Source: GCA-2693325 sp964011675 (GTDB lineage Bacteria > Latescibacterota > UBA2968 > UBA8231). Taken from it: a stretch of DNA of 64,000 nt. The DNA is taken from assembly GCA_964011675.1 (NCBI GenBank), contig CAXGPR010000001.1, forward strand, positions 65,628-129,627. Reading direction: 5' to 3'. The notes under the pieces were generated by a model that was not told the DNA's origin, did no database searches, and worked only from the letters and a program-made list of their open reading frames with translations. Shown here in pieces: positions 53,544 through 63,600 of this stretch. Position 1 is the first letter of the stretch. The number at the start of each line of letters is the position of its first letter. The translations under genes were made by a program, and so were the position numbers.

Positions 53544-54797
53544 TCAACCACCGTAAGTGGCGGTGGGTAAGGTCTTCTGAGCCTGCCATTTTGCAATTTC
53601 CTCTTTTAGGATAAAAAATTCTCGGGCAATTAATTCGCGCCGTCCCTCTACCGATTGTCCCATAGCCTGAAGGTAACGCTGCGTAGCAACGTAATACCCT
53701 TCATCGGCTCTTTCTATGTCGTTGGATGCTGCGGCAATCTGGGCACGTTTCCAGTTCACCTTTGCCAATCTATGTAAATAATCACGCTGGATATTGTTGA
53801 CCTCGCGCATCAAATTGAGCGCTTCACCGGAACGGGAACGCTTATACACCATAGCCAGCGTCTTAAACGCCTTATCAGCGTAATACTTGTGTTTTTCCCG
53901 ATCGATAACTTCTGCTATAGCACCGTCAAAGTATACCTGTCCCAACGCAAGCATATGTGAATTCACTTCTTTGTTCATCTGATCAGTACGAACCAATTCT
54001 GAAGCCACACTCTGACCTGTTCCTTCTTTCTTTGTACGCGCCATCTTCTTTGTGTTTTCTATACGCATATGACGATCGTATATGGCCGCTTCAAGCGTGC
54101 GGACACGCTCATCCATTAGACGCTTAGTATCTTTTCCCTGATTGACCGCTCGCTTTTCCAAAAGATGATACATGTCGAGGATCTTATCATAAAAACCGCC
54201 CATAAAACTTTCTTCAATATTTTGGACACCCTCTGTCTCTTCTTGTTTTTTAAACAGCGCCAAGGCCATATTCTCCTCAACACCCTTCTGCAACATGAAT
54301 TCTGTATTATCTTTTTCCGTTAGAGTAGCATTAGCTTGAGAAACAAAATAGCGTGGATCCTGCGGTAATCTCTTTTTTGAATGGGCCTGCGCTCGAGCCA
54401 TTAGCTCTGACCGAGTGCGTCCGATTTTCAGATACTCGTCCCAGAAAGCACGCAGATCTTCAGGCGTCTTGATAAATTGATGGGTTTTCTGCAACCATGC
54501 ACTGTTGAAATCTCGGTCGGTCTGCGAAATTCGTCCCAACAGAATCCGGACAAGCTGACGTCGTAGTTCCTCTTCAGACGGCGCTTCTACCGCTATAACT
54601 TCTTCGGGTTTATCTGGTTCAGCACCTGAATCGGACGAAAGATCTCCTTGTACAGCGGCGACCACGCGCGGCGGTGAATCAATTGCCTCTTCATCGTCGC
54701 TACGGATCACACTTATAGCCAAGCCGATGGCCGCAACAGCGATAAACACAGCGCCTATAGAAAGAGGTAAAATAGGACTTATCTTACTGGAACTCAT
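53544..54797 (-). CDS. Membrane-anchored helical protein of unknown function, 417 aa
   Basis: I do not recognise this family. An N-terminal membrane helix (about 8-28) is followed by an acidic linker (about 30-70) and a long, charged, alpha-helical region that may form TPR-like or coiled-coil pairs. No catalytic motif is visible. I chose ATG 54797 over 54875 because the later start leaves a normal divergent gap before mpl. It directly abuts the GT2 gene, so a link to surface glycans is possible, but function is unknown. Confidence 0.65.
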   Translation of the reverse strand: MSSSKISPILPLSIGAVFIAVAAIGLAISVIRSDDEEAIDSPPRVVAAVQGDLSSDSGAEPDKPEEVIAVEAPSEEELRRQLVRILLGRISQTDRDFNSAWLQKTHQFIKTPEDLRAFWDEYLKIGRTRSELMARAQAHSKKRLPQDPRYFVSQANATLTEKDNTEFMLQKGVEENMALALFKKQEETEGVQNIEESFMGGFYDKILDMYHLLEKRAVNQGKDTKRLMDERVRTLEAAIYDRHMRIENTKKMARTKKEGTGQSVASELVRTDQMNKEVNSHMLALGQVYFDGAIAEVIDREKHKYYADKAFKTLAMVYKRSRSGEALNLMREVNNIQRDYLHRLAKVNWKRAQIAAASNDIERADEGYYVATQRYLQAMGQSVEGRRELIAREFFILKEEIAKWQAQKTLPTATYGG

Positions 54798-54895
54798 AGT
54801 ATTTAGCAATCGTTTTATTTTAAATGTAATGGTGTCCCTTATACGGTGCAACAAAGCGACTTGACAGTTCGACAAGATACTAGGAATATTCCGTT

Positions 54896-56320
54896 ATGAA
54901 CCTACGAGAAGGCGCGCATATACACCTGATAGCCGCATGTGGCACAGCCATGGGATCTCTGGCAGCCATGCTGAGTGAGAAAGGCTATCTAGTCACTGGA
55001 TCTGATACCCATATCTATCCCCCGATGAGCACCTATCTACAGGAGATAGGCATCGAGCTGTTTGAAGGATTCGTACCCGAAAACTTGCATAACAAACCAG
55101 ATCTAATAGTTGTCGGCAATGCTATATCCCGTGGAAATCTCGAACTTGAGGCAGCCCTCAATGCGGCTATACCTTATACGAGTTTACCGGAGATTCTGCG
55201 CGATCTATTTATCCAGGGTAAACGATCCGTAGTCGTTACCGGAACCCATGGAAAGACAACTACAACAGCGATGACAGCGCATCTATTCTCCCACTGTGGA
55301 TTAAGCCCATCGTTTCTTGTTGCAGGACTAACCAACAACTTTTCCAAACCCTATCACTTAGGCACGGGCGAGCACGTAATTATCGAAGGAGATGAATACG
55401 ACAGCGCCTATTTTGCCAAATGGGCCAAGTTTTTTTATTACCTTCCAGAAACGCTCATCATCAACAATATCGAATTCGATCATGCTGATATCTATACCTC
55501 TCTGAGCGAGATCACCAAGGCATTCCGACAGATAGTGAATATGGTGCCACAGCGGGGCCTTATCATAGCTCATGCGGCCGATGAAGCAGTCGCCGACGTA
55601 TTAAATCTGGCACATGCACCGGTTCAGACTGTTGGCATTGAAACCGACGCATTTTGGCGCGCAGACATTGTTTCATCGACACCACAAGGCACAGACTTCA
55701 CTCTCTATCGACAAAACAAAGACCTAGGCTCTTTTCACCTGCCCATGCACGGAGCTTACAACGTACGCAATGCCTTAGCGAGCATTGCAGCCTGTCATCA
55801 TGCAGGGGTCGCTCCCGGTTCTATGCAATCGGGCATAGCATCTTTTAAAGGCGTTAAGCGTCGGCAAGAAGTACTCGGAGAATGGGGCAATATTTTGCTA
55901 ATAGACGATTTTGCCCATCATCCCACCGCAGTCGAGCAAACACTGCAAGCACTAGCAACAGCCTATCCACAGCGACGTATCTGGGCCGTATTTGAGCCTG
56001 CCAGTGCAACAAACGCACGTTCACTTTTTGAAGACCAATATCTCAACGCATTTGCGGATGCCGATAGAGTCATAATAGGCAAAGTACCTAAACCAGAAAG
56101 AGCGCGCGGCGATGAACCATTCTCCCCCCAGAGGTTTGTCGACAAGCTTAACTCACAGGGTAAAAAAGCTCTTTATTTTTCTCAGGCCGAAGAAATTGTA
56201 TCCCACATAGAAGATCATCTCCAATCGGGAGATCTGGTACTATTTATGAGCAACAGTGGATTTTCCGGCACTCAGCAAAAACTAGCCGCTCGTCTCCAAG
56301 ATAAATATGAGAAACGATAA
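54896..56320 (+). CDS. mpl: UDP-N-acetylmuramate:L-alanyl-gamma-D-glutamyl-meso-diaminopimelate ligase
   Basis: A 474-residue Mur ligase that reattaches recycled murein tripeptide to UDP-MurNAc. An N-terminal HLIAACGTAMGSLAAML pattern, the ATP P-loop GTHGKTTT (116-123), GEGDEYDSAYF-like IIEGDEYDSAYFAK and DDFAHHPTAV motifs match Mpl rather than MurC. It indicates meso-diaminopimelate peptidoglycan. The ribosome binding site is AGGA with about 8-bp spacing. It overlaps the HEAT-repeat gene by 14 bp. Confidence 0.95.
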   Translation: MNLREGAHIHLIAACGTAMGSLAAMLSEKGYLVTGSDTHIYPPMSTYLQEIGIELFEGFVPENLHNKPDLIVVGNAISRGNLELEAALNAAIPYTSLPEILRDLFIQGKRSVVVTGTHGKTTTTAMTAHLFSHCGLSPSFLVAGLTNNFSKPYHLGTGEHVIIEGDEYDSAYFAKWAKFFYYLPETLIINNIEFDHADIYTSLSEITKAFRQIVNMVPQRGLIIAHAADEAVADVLNLAHAPVQTVGIETDAFWRADIVSSTPQGTDFTLYRQNKDLGSFHLPMHGAYNVRNALASIAACHHAGVAPGSMQSGIASFKGVKRRQEVLGEWGNILLIDDFAHHPTAVEQTLQALATAYPQRRIWAVFEPASATNARSLFEDQYLNAFADADRVIIGKVPKPERARGDEPFSPQRFVDKLNSQGKKALYFSQAEEIVSHIEDHLQSGDLVLFMSNSGFSGTQQKLAARLQDKYEKR

Positions 56321-57215
56321 CAGACTAATAGCCTGCTTTGTCTCGCTACTTTCTCTGTATTTACTCGTTAGCGACGCACATGCTCAGGATCCAAACATAG
56401 ATCGTCTGTCACTGGAATTACATAACAGCGATATCAGTATTCGTCGCAAAGCAGTTATTGCCCTTGGAAGAGCAAGCTATCCGCAGAGCGTCACCCTGCT
56501 TCAGGTTGCCATACGCCAAGAGAATAGCGTATCCATTCGACTTGAAATAGTAAAAGCCTTACGCCACATCGTGTTCCAGCGTTTTCCCGGTTATCCGGAA
56601 GCTATGAGTGCACTTGGACAGGCCGCAAGTGACGATTTCGAACGGGATGAATTAGTACGTTTACGAGCAAGCGAAGCGCTTTGGGAATCTGCTAAGAAAA
56701 ACTTGCTAGACCCGGTCCCTTTTCTCCAACGCAACTTGGAAGATAGAAGTGCGCGTATCCGACTCTCATCGGTTCAGATGTTGCGTAAACTCGGAACTCC
56801 ACAAACGATAGATCCACTGGGACAGGCCGCTCTCGATAAAGCACAGAATAGCAAAGTTCGCTTGGAGGCAATTAAAGCAATAGGCGCAATCTCTCTGTCT
56901 GACCCCGGTGTCGTCGGCCGAACCATTGCAGCCAACAACCGCCGCACAACGATGTTACTCGGACACCCCCCCCTCATTGATAGCGGTAGCACACAGAAAC
57001 GGCATGAACGGCAAATAAGCTATCTTGCTGCCATTGTCGGAGACGCTGAAAATAGCTCCGCGCTCATGCTTCAAGCCATAAAGTCTATGGGACAGGTAAA
57101 GGACCTGAGTGCTATAGCGGCGCTTGAAACGATTATTGAAACGCATTCCAACCAAAGTGTGCGCAAGCAGGCTACGCGCGTATTGAGCCATATTCTTGCT
57201 CACCGGTATGAGTAG
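56307..57215 (+). CDS. Secreted HEAT-repeat protein
   Basis: A 302-residue protein with an N-terminal signal peptide (about 1-26, ending AHAQ). Several HEAT/PBS-lyase-like repeats follow (IRRKAVIALGRA, IRLEIVKALRHI, VRLRASEALWES, IRLSSVQMLRKL, VRLEAIKAIGAI, VRKQATRVLSHI). It is likely a periplasmic or outer-membrane-associated scaffold. The ATG lies inside the end of mpl, so it is translationally coupled to it. Function unknown. Confidence 0.85.
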   Translation: MRNDNRLIACFVSLLSLYLLVSDAHAQDPNIDRLSLELHNSDISIRRKAVIALGRASYPQSVTLLQVAIRQENSVSIRLEIVKALRHIVFQRFPGYPEAMSALGQAASDDFERDELVRLRASEALWESAKKNLLDPVPFLQRNLEDRSARIRLSSVQMLRKLGTPQTIDPLGQAALDKAQNSKVRLEAIKAIGAISLSDPGVVGRTIAANNRRTTMLLGHPPLIDSGSTQKRHERQISYLAAIVGDAENSSALMLQAIKSMGQVKDLSAIAALETIIETHSNQSVRKQATRVLSHILAHRYE

Positions 57216-57408
57216 TCTCCCACTCCTCTAAATGTAATACACAACCCACCTCTGCAGTATTTTGTCGTCAATAAGTTCCATATTTCTATAGACCCCGACA
57301 ACACATAAGATCCTGTTAACAGTTACACACCCACATGACAAATAGCATACTATTTTCGTAAGACCATCGTAGAATGCATCGTCTATCAATCTGCACGAAG
57401 AGAGTATT
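57216..57408. other. Upstream region of the LTD pseudogene
   Basis: This stretch of nearly 200 bp after the HEAT-repeat gene contains no reading frame, terminator or RNA that I can support. The words TTACAC and TACTAT around 57323-57353 are too far apart (19 bp) for a convincing promoter. Confidence 0.3.
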
Positions 57409-57960
57409 ATGCGAATTTTAATTATAGCACTGCTTGCCGTTTGTGCTCTCTATACACACAGTCCGTCAGTCGTATTGTCCGAAATTATGTAGATATGTAG
57501 CTATACCTCAAGTGCTGAAGAATGGATAGAGCTTTACAACGCAGATAGTTCGCAGCAAAGCCTGCAGAGATGGATAATGACATGCCTAACCTTACAAAGC
57601 GAGGAGGAAATGTTGACCATAGATGAAGGCATTATCTAACCCGGGCAAGTTTTTTAATTGCTAATTATGCTGCAAATCATGCAAATTCTCGCTCGGCCAA
57701 CACGCCCCAATTGTGAGTGCTGCCCTTTGCCTACCTAACAACAAACTACAATTGTTCCTATATGTCAGCTCTCTTGAGGGTAGACAAATATCCGATAGAT
57801 CAGATAACGGAACGGGAGTCTCCTTAACAAGCGACTCAGCACCAAAAAAATCGATTTTTCTGGATATGGAAACCTTGAGCACAGTTGGCATACGGACGAA
57901 ATTGCGGTGGGTTAGGATCTCGGCAGTCCAGAAATAGGGATGCCAAGGTTTGTCGCCCGG
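57409..57960 (+). pseudogene. Decayed secreted lamin-tail-domain (LTD) protein
   Basis: From ATG 57409 a signal peptide (MRILIIALLAVCALYTHSP) leads to VVLSEIM, then an in-frame TAG at 57490, and continues as SSAEEWIELYNADSSQQSLQ, the typical LTD start. Further stops (TAA at 57637 and near 57655) follow. Frame shifts are then needed to reach LIANYAANHANS-like and SAALCLPNNKLQLFLY...NGTGVSLTSDSAPKKSIFLD, which matches the LTD second half (about 57713-57937). Several independent lesions make this a pseudogene. LTD proteins are surface or secreted and of unclear function. The 3' end is approximate. Confidence 0.75.
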
Positions 57961-58040
57961 AGCATCACAGCTACAGCAACAGCGCGTTTTATATCAATAA
58001 AAGCAATAGGATGGACCGAAGTAAAAAAGAGAACGATAAA

Positions 58041-58082
58041 AACAAAAGGGCCCTAGGATACGAAATCCGGGGCCCTTTTGTT
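58041..58082. terminator. Bidirectional intrinsic terminator
   Basis: A perfect 13-bp stem (58041-58053 with 58070-58082; core AAAAGGGCCC/GGGCCCTTTT) encloses a 16-nt loop that has a small inner GGAT/ATCC pairing. It has T-rich flanks on both strands. It closes the minus-strand TPR-ExbBD-DUF4159 operon and would also stop transcription coming from the pseudogene side. Confidence 0.9.
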
Positions 58083-58098
58083 TTCTTTATTGGACTAA

Positions 58099-59457
58099 TT
58101 ATTGAGTAAACTGAGTAACGTTAGCAATACCACCGGGTTGGGTCAGTGCGTATACAATCAAGTTCACACCAAATTGTAACCCACGTTCACGCGCATCTGC
58201 GAGCGGATCTCCCCAATACCAACTTATATTAAGATCAGAGAAAACAACTGCAACTCGACCACGCAGTTCCAACATTTCCATATCAAAGACATTACCCCCA
58301 GGCGCACCACCCATTGGCGGTCCGTCGGGAAAGTCCCAAAAACTATAGTAAAGTGGATGAGTCTTCGGTATCTTCTGCCACTTCGAGCCATCACTTCCCA
58401 GCACCAAAGGATCCTTCATGAGCGCTTTAAACTGACGGTCAAATGGAGTGCCTGAAACACCCGCTTCCTTACCATCAAGACCGCTATCATTGTCACTCTG
58501 ACGTATCTCCTCAGAAAACATGAAACCGCCGTTCTTGAGATACTCGCCCAAATTTTTCTTTTCGGTGTCGCTGATCTGCAGCACCGCATCGTTACCCGTC
58601 ATGTATATCAACGGAGCGGTCATGATGCTAGGGTCTGAAAATTCTACCGTTGTTCCCTCAATACGAGCCTTAACCTTGGTGTTATCTCGCATATAGCGCA
58701 TCAGTTCTTCAACAGCAGTTGGAAAGCGATCTCTGTTTTTGTCGGCGATGTCGTAGTCAATGACCGTCATATTAAAGAAACCGCGAATGTTCTTCTTGTT
58801 ATCAGGGTCCTGAATAAGAATCGCCTGGTAGCGTCCAACATCTAAGTCACCAACATTGAGCAGTTCGTGCTTTAAGCTCAAAGCTTCCTGAACAGGAGCG
58901 GCTGTTTCAGTCAACTGCACCATCTCAACGTCATCAAAAGAAAGCTCTTCAGCCTTTGCACCACTAAACTGGCCGAGAACTTGTGTGCCGGGCATAACCC
59001 CCTGCAACAAGTCACTCCCGACTGCACTAACGTCAGCCATCGCCGAGATATCAGTTGGCATATCTGGAGGTGCCATGGACTGTAACATCTCCATCTGCAC
59101 TTCTGATATTTCAGGTCGCTTAGCCAAGTCAAAGTTTTTCTCTAGAATGGGCGGAGGCGGTTGAAAGCGCACAACCTTTTCTTCTTCGGCGGCGATATCA
59201 ACGCCGAAGTAGTAATCGTAAACGAGCACGCCGCCATGCACCGCAAGCGCCAGCAGAAAGGCGATGTTCATCCCCAGTCGGCGACCGGTAGTTGCCTTCC
59301 ACAATGCGACCAACAGCGCGGACAAGGCCGCAACTCCTACCGCATAAGCCACGATCTTGGATGCCAAGAACAAAGCATGGACAACAACAGCCAACCCTAC
59401 AAAGGCGTAGGCGAATTTTCTGCGCTCGTTCTGTACTTTTTTCTTATACTCGTCCAC
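58099..59457 (-). CDS. Membrane protein with C-terminal DUF4159 domain
   Basis: A 452-residue protein. Three hydrophobic helices (about 14-34, 36-55, 62-82) are followed by a Pro-rich, TonB-like stretch (about 95-108, FQPPPPILEK) and an acidic linker. The C-terminal half (about 225-450) is a DUF4159 domain: ELMRYMRDNTKVKARIE, IYMTGNDAVLQISDTEKKNLGEYLKNGGFMF, and LNISWYWGDP. DUF4159 is a flavodoxin/GATase-like fold of unknown role, regularly found near MotA/ExbB and ExbD genes. Here it may be the output arm of the proton-driven pair. Confidence 0.8.
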   Translation of the reverse strand: MDEYKKKVQNERRKFAYAFVGLAVVVHALFLASKIVAYAVGVAALSALLVALWKATTGRRLGMNIAFLLALAVHGGVLVYDYYFGVDIAAEEEKVVRFQPPPPILEKNFDLAKRPEISEVQMEMLQSMAPPDMPTDISAMADVSAVGSDLLQGVMPGTQVLGQFSGAKAEELSFDDVEMVQLTETAAPVQEALSLKHELLNVGDLDVGRYQAILIQDPDNKKNIRGFFNMTVIDYDIADKNRDRFPTAVEELMRYMRDNTKVKARIEGTTVEFSDPSIMTAPLIYMTGNDAVLQISDTEKKNLGEYLKNGGFMFSEEIRQSDNDSGLDGKEAGVSGTPFDRQFKALMKDPLVLGSDGSKWQKIPKTHPLYYSFWDFPDGPPMGGAPGGNVFDMEMLELRGRVAVVFSDLNISWYWGDPLADARERGLQFGVNLIVYALTQPGGIANVTQFTQ

Positions 59458-59494
59458 TAAAGTATTTCCCTCTCTTTAAGGAAACCGAATAAAA

Positions 59495-59902
59495 TCAGTT
59501 CCTCTGGGGCTCCGTGGCAATGATCTGGTCAACCACACCAACCTGACGCGCAATATCCATGATTTGCACGATCTGTCCATGCGTCGATCGCTCATCTCCT
59601 TGGATTATCATCATCGTAGTGTTATCTAAAAGCCGCCTTTTCTCTTGCAGTTCATCCTTCAGCGTAGCGAACGTCACGTCTTTATGGTTGAGTTTCATAT
59701 TACCATCTTGATCAACGACGATAAAGAGATTCTCTTTTTCCGGCGCCTGCGCCTCTTCAGCTTCAGGCAGTTTAATATCAAGCCCCGGAGTCACGGCAAA
59801 AACCGCCGTAACCATAAAAAAGATCAGCAGCTGGAACACCACATCGATCATCGGAGTCAGATCGGGCATGGACATTTCTTTTTTCTCAGCTTGCTTAGCC
59901 AT
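59495..59902 (-). CDS. ExbD/TolR-family protein
   Basis: A 135-residue protein with a short cytoplasmic start, one membrane helix (about 18-38) containing the proton-path Asp in DLTPMIDVVFQLLIFFMVT, and a periplasmic domain (about 45-135). With the adjacent ExbB/TolQ protein it forms a proton-driven motor. Which receptor it energises is not known. Confidence 0.94.
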   Translation of the reverse strand: MAKQAEKKEMSMPDLTPMIDVVFQLLIFFMVTAVFAVTPGLDIKLPEAEEAQAPEKENLFIVVDQDGNMKLNHKDVTFATLKDELQEKRRLLDNTTMMIIQGDERSTHGQIVQIMDIARQVGVVDQIIATEPQRN

Positions 59903-59935
59903 TTATAGTCTAAGTCCTTCCAATAAGAGCCGTAA

Positions 59936-60589
59936 TTAAGCAGCCCGTGAACTCTGCCAGCGACGCAGGAGAGCATCGACGAATCCGTGACCATATGCTT
60001 CAAACTCAATGGCCTTACCGGTGGCACGATTGCTAAAGTATGTGAATATGGCAATGGACGGAATCGATATAACTAGACCAGTAACCGTCGTAATGAGCGC
60101 TTCTGAAATACCCGCAGCAACAATCGTGGGTTCACCCAACCCCTTCTCCGCGATTCCTTCAAATGCGTTGATCATACCATTAACCGTTCCCAACAGTCCG
60201 AGTAACACCACAGACTTCGCCACAAAATCGATAACAGCGAGATAACGTTCCAAGTAACTGAGCGCGGCACGCTCCACTGTTCCGTTCATTTCTTCACGCA
60301 TTTCCTCTAGCGAACGCTGTTCACGCGAGAGGTGTTCAAAACGCTCTAGGCCTTCGCCATATACTTCACCTTCCAAGTTGCCAACTTCAGAGCAATACTC
60401 TCTCAGTTGATCAACAGAAGTGCCTGAATCAATACGGGAATTGATATCGTTAGTCACTTCAGCTAATTCATCCTCTGAGCGAAGTTTAGCGTATGTATAT
60501 ACGCGCTCAAGGAAGAAGGCCAGAGAAAGCACTGACCACAGGGCCAACGGCCACATGAAGGGTCCACCTTCTTGAAAAAATTCAATCAT
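59936..60589 (-). CDS. MotA/TolQ/ExbB-family proton channel protein
   Basis: A 217-residue protein with three membrane helices (about 12-30, 113-137, 160-185) and the conserved segments LLGLLGTVNGMINAFEGIAEKG and ISEALITTVTGLVISIPSIAIFTYFSNR. It lies 33 bp upstream of the ExbD gene and 50 bp downstream of the TPR gene. It is not the flagellar MotA, which is encoded at 36 kb. Confidence 0.94.
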   Translation of the reverse strand: MIEFFQEGGPFMWPLALWSVLSLAFFLERVYTYAKLRSEDELAEVTNDINSRIDSGTSVDQLREYCSEVGNLEGEVYGEGLERFEHLSREQRSLEEMREEMNGTVERAALSYLERYLAVIDFVAKSVVLLGLLGTVNGMINAFEGIAEKGLGEPTIVAAGISEALITTVTGLVISIPSIAIFTYFSNRATGKAIEFEAYGHGFVDALLRRWQSSRAA

Positions 60590-60639
60590 TGTTCTCTATC
60601 CCTCCTTTTGGACTCGAACGTTTTTCCTCATTTTCTTGA

Positions 60640-63600
60640 TTAAAGGACGCGGGCTTCCTGCATTACTTCCAACTGCTGTTTCGAAAAATCAACCTGTTGC
60701 AAATACTCCGAGACGTCACTGTATTTGTCTACAACTTCCTGAAATACCGCACCGGCTTGGCGATATTCTTCCTGCGCCATATAAGCCGCACCGATGTTGA
60801 CGAGCGCATTAACCGCCTGGTCGCTTTCGGGATACTTGACCTGCACTTCTTTGAAAATTTCAATTGCTTCTTCATACTGCTTCTGGTCAAACAAGACCTC
60901 GCCTTGGGCATATAAGTTGTAGGCATCAATCTCAGCCAAATGCCCCAAGAGCGTTTCAGCTTTGCTAACAAGCTGTCGATCACGCCCCTGCAGCTTTTCA
61001 ACAGGGAATAGCTCTAAGAAACGCTCGTAGCTTGCAGTGGCCATATCATATTCTTTGAGACCGTAATAGTAATCTCCAAGAGTAAACTGACTCTGTGGAC
61101 CATAGCGGCCGTCTGGATGATCAGAAACAATCCGTTCAAAAATGGGAACCGCTTCTTCCTTGCGTTCCATGGATATGAGAGCCCAAGCCTTATTGTACAG
61201 AGCATCGTCAACATAGTCAGAACCGGGAAACTGAGAAGCCACGCGGTCATATATCGCCATACACTCGTCTAACACGCTGTCTTTCTCATCGCGATTACCG
61301 CGATTCGTCAGGTTAAATAGAGCTTCACCCGCTCGAAACAGCGCTTCTGAAGCATAGCGCTCAGTTGGGTATTTGTCAGAGAGCGCACTGAAGGTATCGC
61401 TCGCTTCACGCCAGCGACCCAAACGGTATCTGGCCCAAGCGTCATAGTAATATGCATGGACAGCTTTATCATCGTCAGGATAGCTCGTGTAATATGTCTC
61501 AAAGGCTTCAGACATTTTGGGCAAGACACCAATATCTCCAGCAGAGAGCTTTTGATAGGCTACTCCAATTTGAAACTGAGCGTTTCGCGCCCAGGCAATC
61601 TGAGGATAGTTCTCTATTATCTTGCCGTATGTTGCGATGGAAGCCGTATACTCACCAGCCTTATAGTACGAGTTCCCCTGCACAAAGAGTGCATTCGCAA
61701 TACTCTCTTCGGTCGTCGCTAAATCGATCAACTTCTGTGCAGCATCGATACTCTCTTGAAACTGATTGAGGCGAAAGTACGCATTGGCCAAACGAATAAG
61801 CAGACGCTCTCGATCTTCTGCAGAATCAACGCCAGAGAGCATTTCCTCATAGATGCGAATAGCATCTTTCGGATCGCGCTTTTCTGCCATAGATATTAAC
61901 TGCAGGCGAGCAGACCGCGCAAGGCTCTCATCACCCGACTTCACAATATCATTTAGCATCCTCTCCGCCTCAGCATCACTACCCTCAGCAGAGTAGGAAA
62001 GAGCCATGGAGAATTCAACTTTTAGCTGCATACTCTGCGGCAAACGCTGATCGAGCAACCAACGATAATCACTCAATGCCCTATCGTAGCGGCCCGTCCA
62101 GTGATAGGCAAGACCTCGACCATAGCGAGTGTCTCTAACCAGATCGCTTTCTGGATACTCTTCCAGCACCTTAGTGTATCGAGCTATAGCATCAACATAG
62201 TTCTTGTTATTCAAATCCAACTGTGCCATCTGGTAGTGGGCGCGAGCTTCAAGGTCTCGGTCACCTGTGACGCCAGCTAGAAGTTGGTTCAGCATCTCGC
62301 GACCCTTTTCGGGACGCCCTTCACTGATATGAATGTTTGCAGCCTCAATAAGAGCCGCAATATACGTCTCGCGCGAGTCACGATCGACCTGAGAGAATGC
62401 AGTTACAGCCTCATCAGCACGTCCCTCATCGCGATATAAGATACCCAAGCCATAGAAGGCATCTGCAGAATAGCGCGTTTCTTGATAGCTCTCCGTAATC
62501 GCCCGGTACGCATCAATAGCTTCCTTAACCTTTTGCTGCTCGTAGTTTATTCGAGCGATGCGCAAGAGACACAAGGGCGCTTGGTCTGATCTAGGAAAAC
62601 TTTCAACTGACCGACTATAGCTTTCAATAGCAGCATCGGCCTGTCCCATTTTCTCAGCAGACCAACCAGCACTGTAAAGGGAAGCAGAGCGCAAGCCTGT
62701 ATCACTGTCCGGATATTCTGACAATACCTTGAGATAATCATACCTAGCCTGTTCATAATCACTAGCAAAGTAACGAGCTTCCCCCTTCTGATACTGTGCA
62801 TTCGGCGGGTATGGAGTATCCGCATACAGCTCAATTACTTGGTTATAAGCTGTCCATGCATCGTCAAACTTCTTCCACTCCATGTAGTTGTCGCCAATGC
62901 GCATCTGCACTTTCGCTTTATAGAACCGCTCTTCGGCAGTTTCCTGTGCAGCGATTAGCTCTTGGTAGGCCTGCTCAAACTGATTCGTCTTACGGAAAAT
63001 CTCTGCAACACGCAGAGAAGACGTTTCAAATAGCTGACGATAATTCTCGAAATCTACGTTTTTACCCTCGCGGAAAGAACCGCGTAACAGTTCAAACATG
63101 CGATCGTAGAGGCTTCGGACTTCACGATACGCCGCTATCGCCTCTTCGTCCTGGCTCATTTTATCAAATGAGTTTGCCTTAAGATAGACGGACTGAGCAA
63201 TGACAGGGCTATTGGGATATTTATCAAGCACGATCTGTGCTGATTCTACGGCTTCCTGGTAGCGGCCTTTTTCATACTGCGCATTTGCAATTCGAAACTG
63301 CGCATCTGGTGCATAACGATCCTCAGGATACGCTTCCAGCATACCTCGCAACGTTCTTATGCTCTGATCGTATTTTTTCTGATTAAACTGGCTCCAACCA
63401 CTGTAGTAAAAAGCCTTTCCTGCCTCGTCCGTATCCGGGAAGAACTCCACGTAGCGCTTGTATTCAACAGCGGCTTCATTCCACTCTTTCGCTAAGAACC
63501 GAGTTTCTGCAACCTGAAACTGAACAAGCTGACGAAAGTCATTGGGCACTCCGCCCACATCCAAGACATGACGATACGCATCAACGGCTTCTTCATGCTG

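Noticed and set aside
54861..54889. TTGACA at 54861-54866 as a promoter for mpl
   Set aside because: No good -10 box lies 16-18 bp downstream, and the start site would fall on the start codon although a ribosome binding site is present.
57661..58109. Short frames of about 75 residues at 57661-57891 (-), 57713-57937 (+) and 57885-58109 (+)
   Set aside because: The + strand pieces are fragments of the decayed LTD gene in different frames, not separate genes. The - strand frame is antisense.
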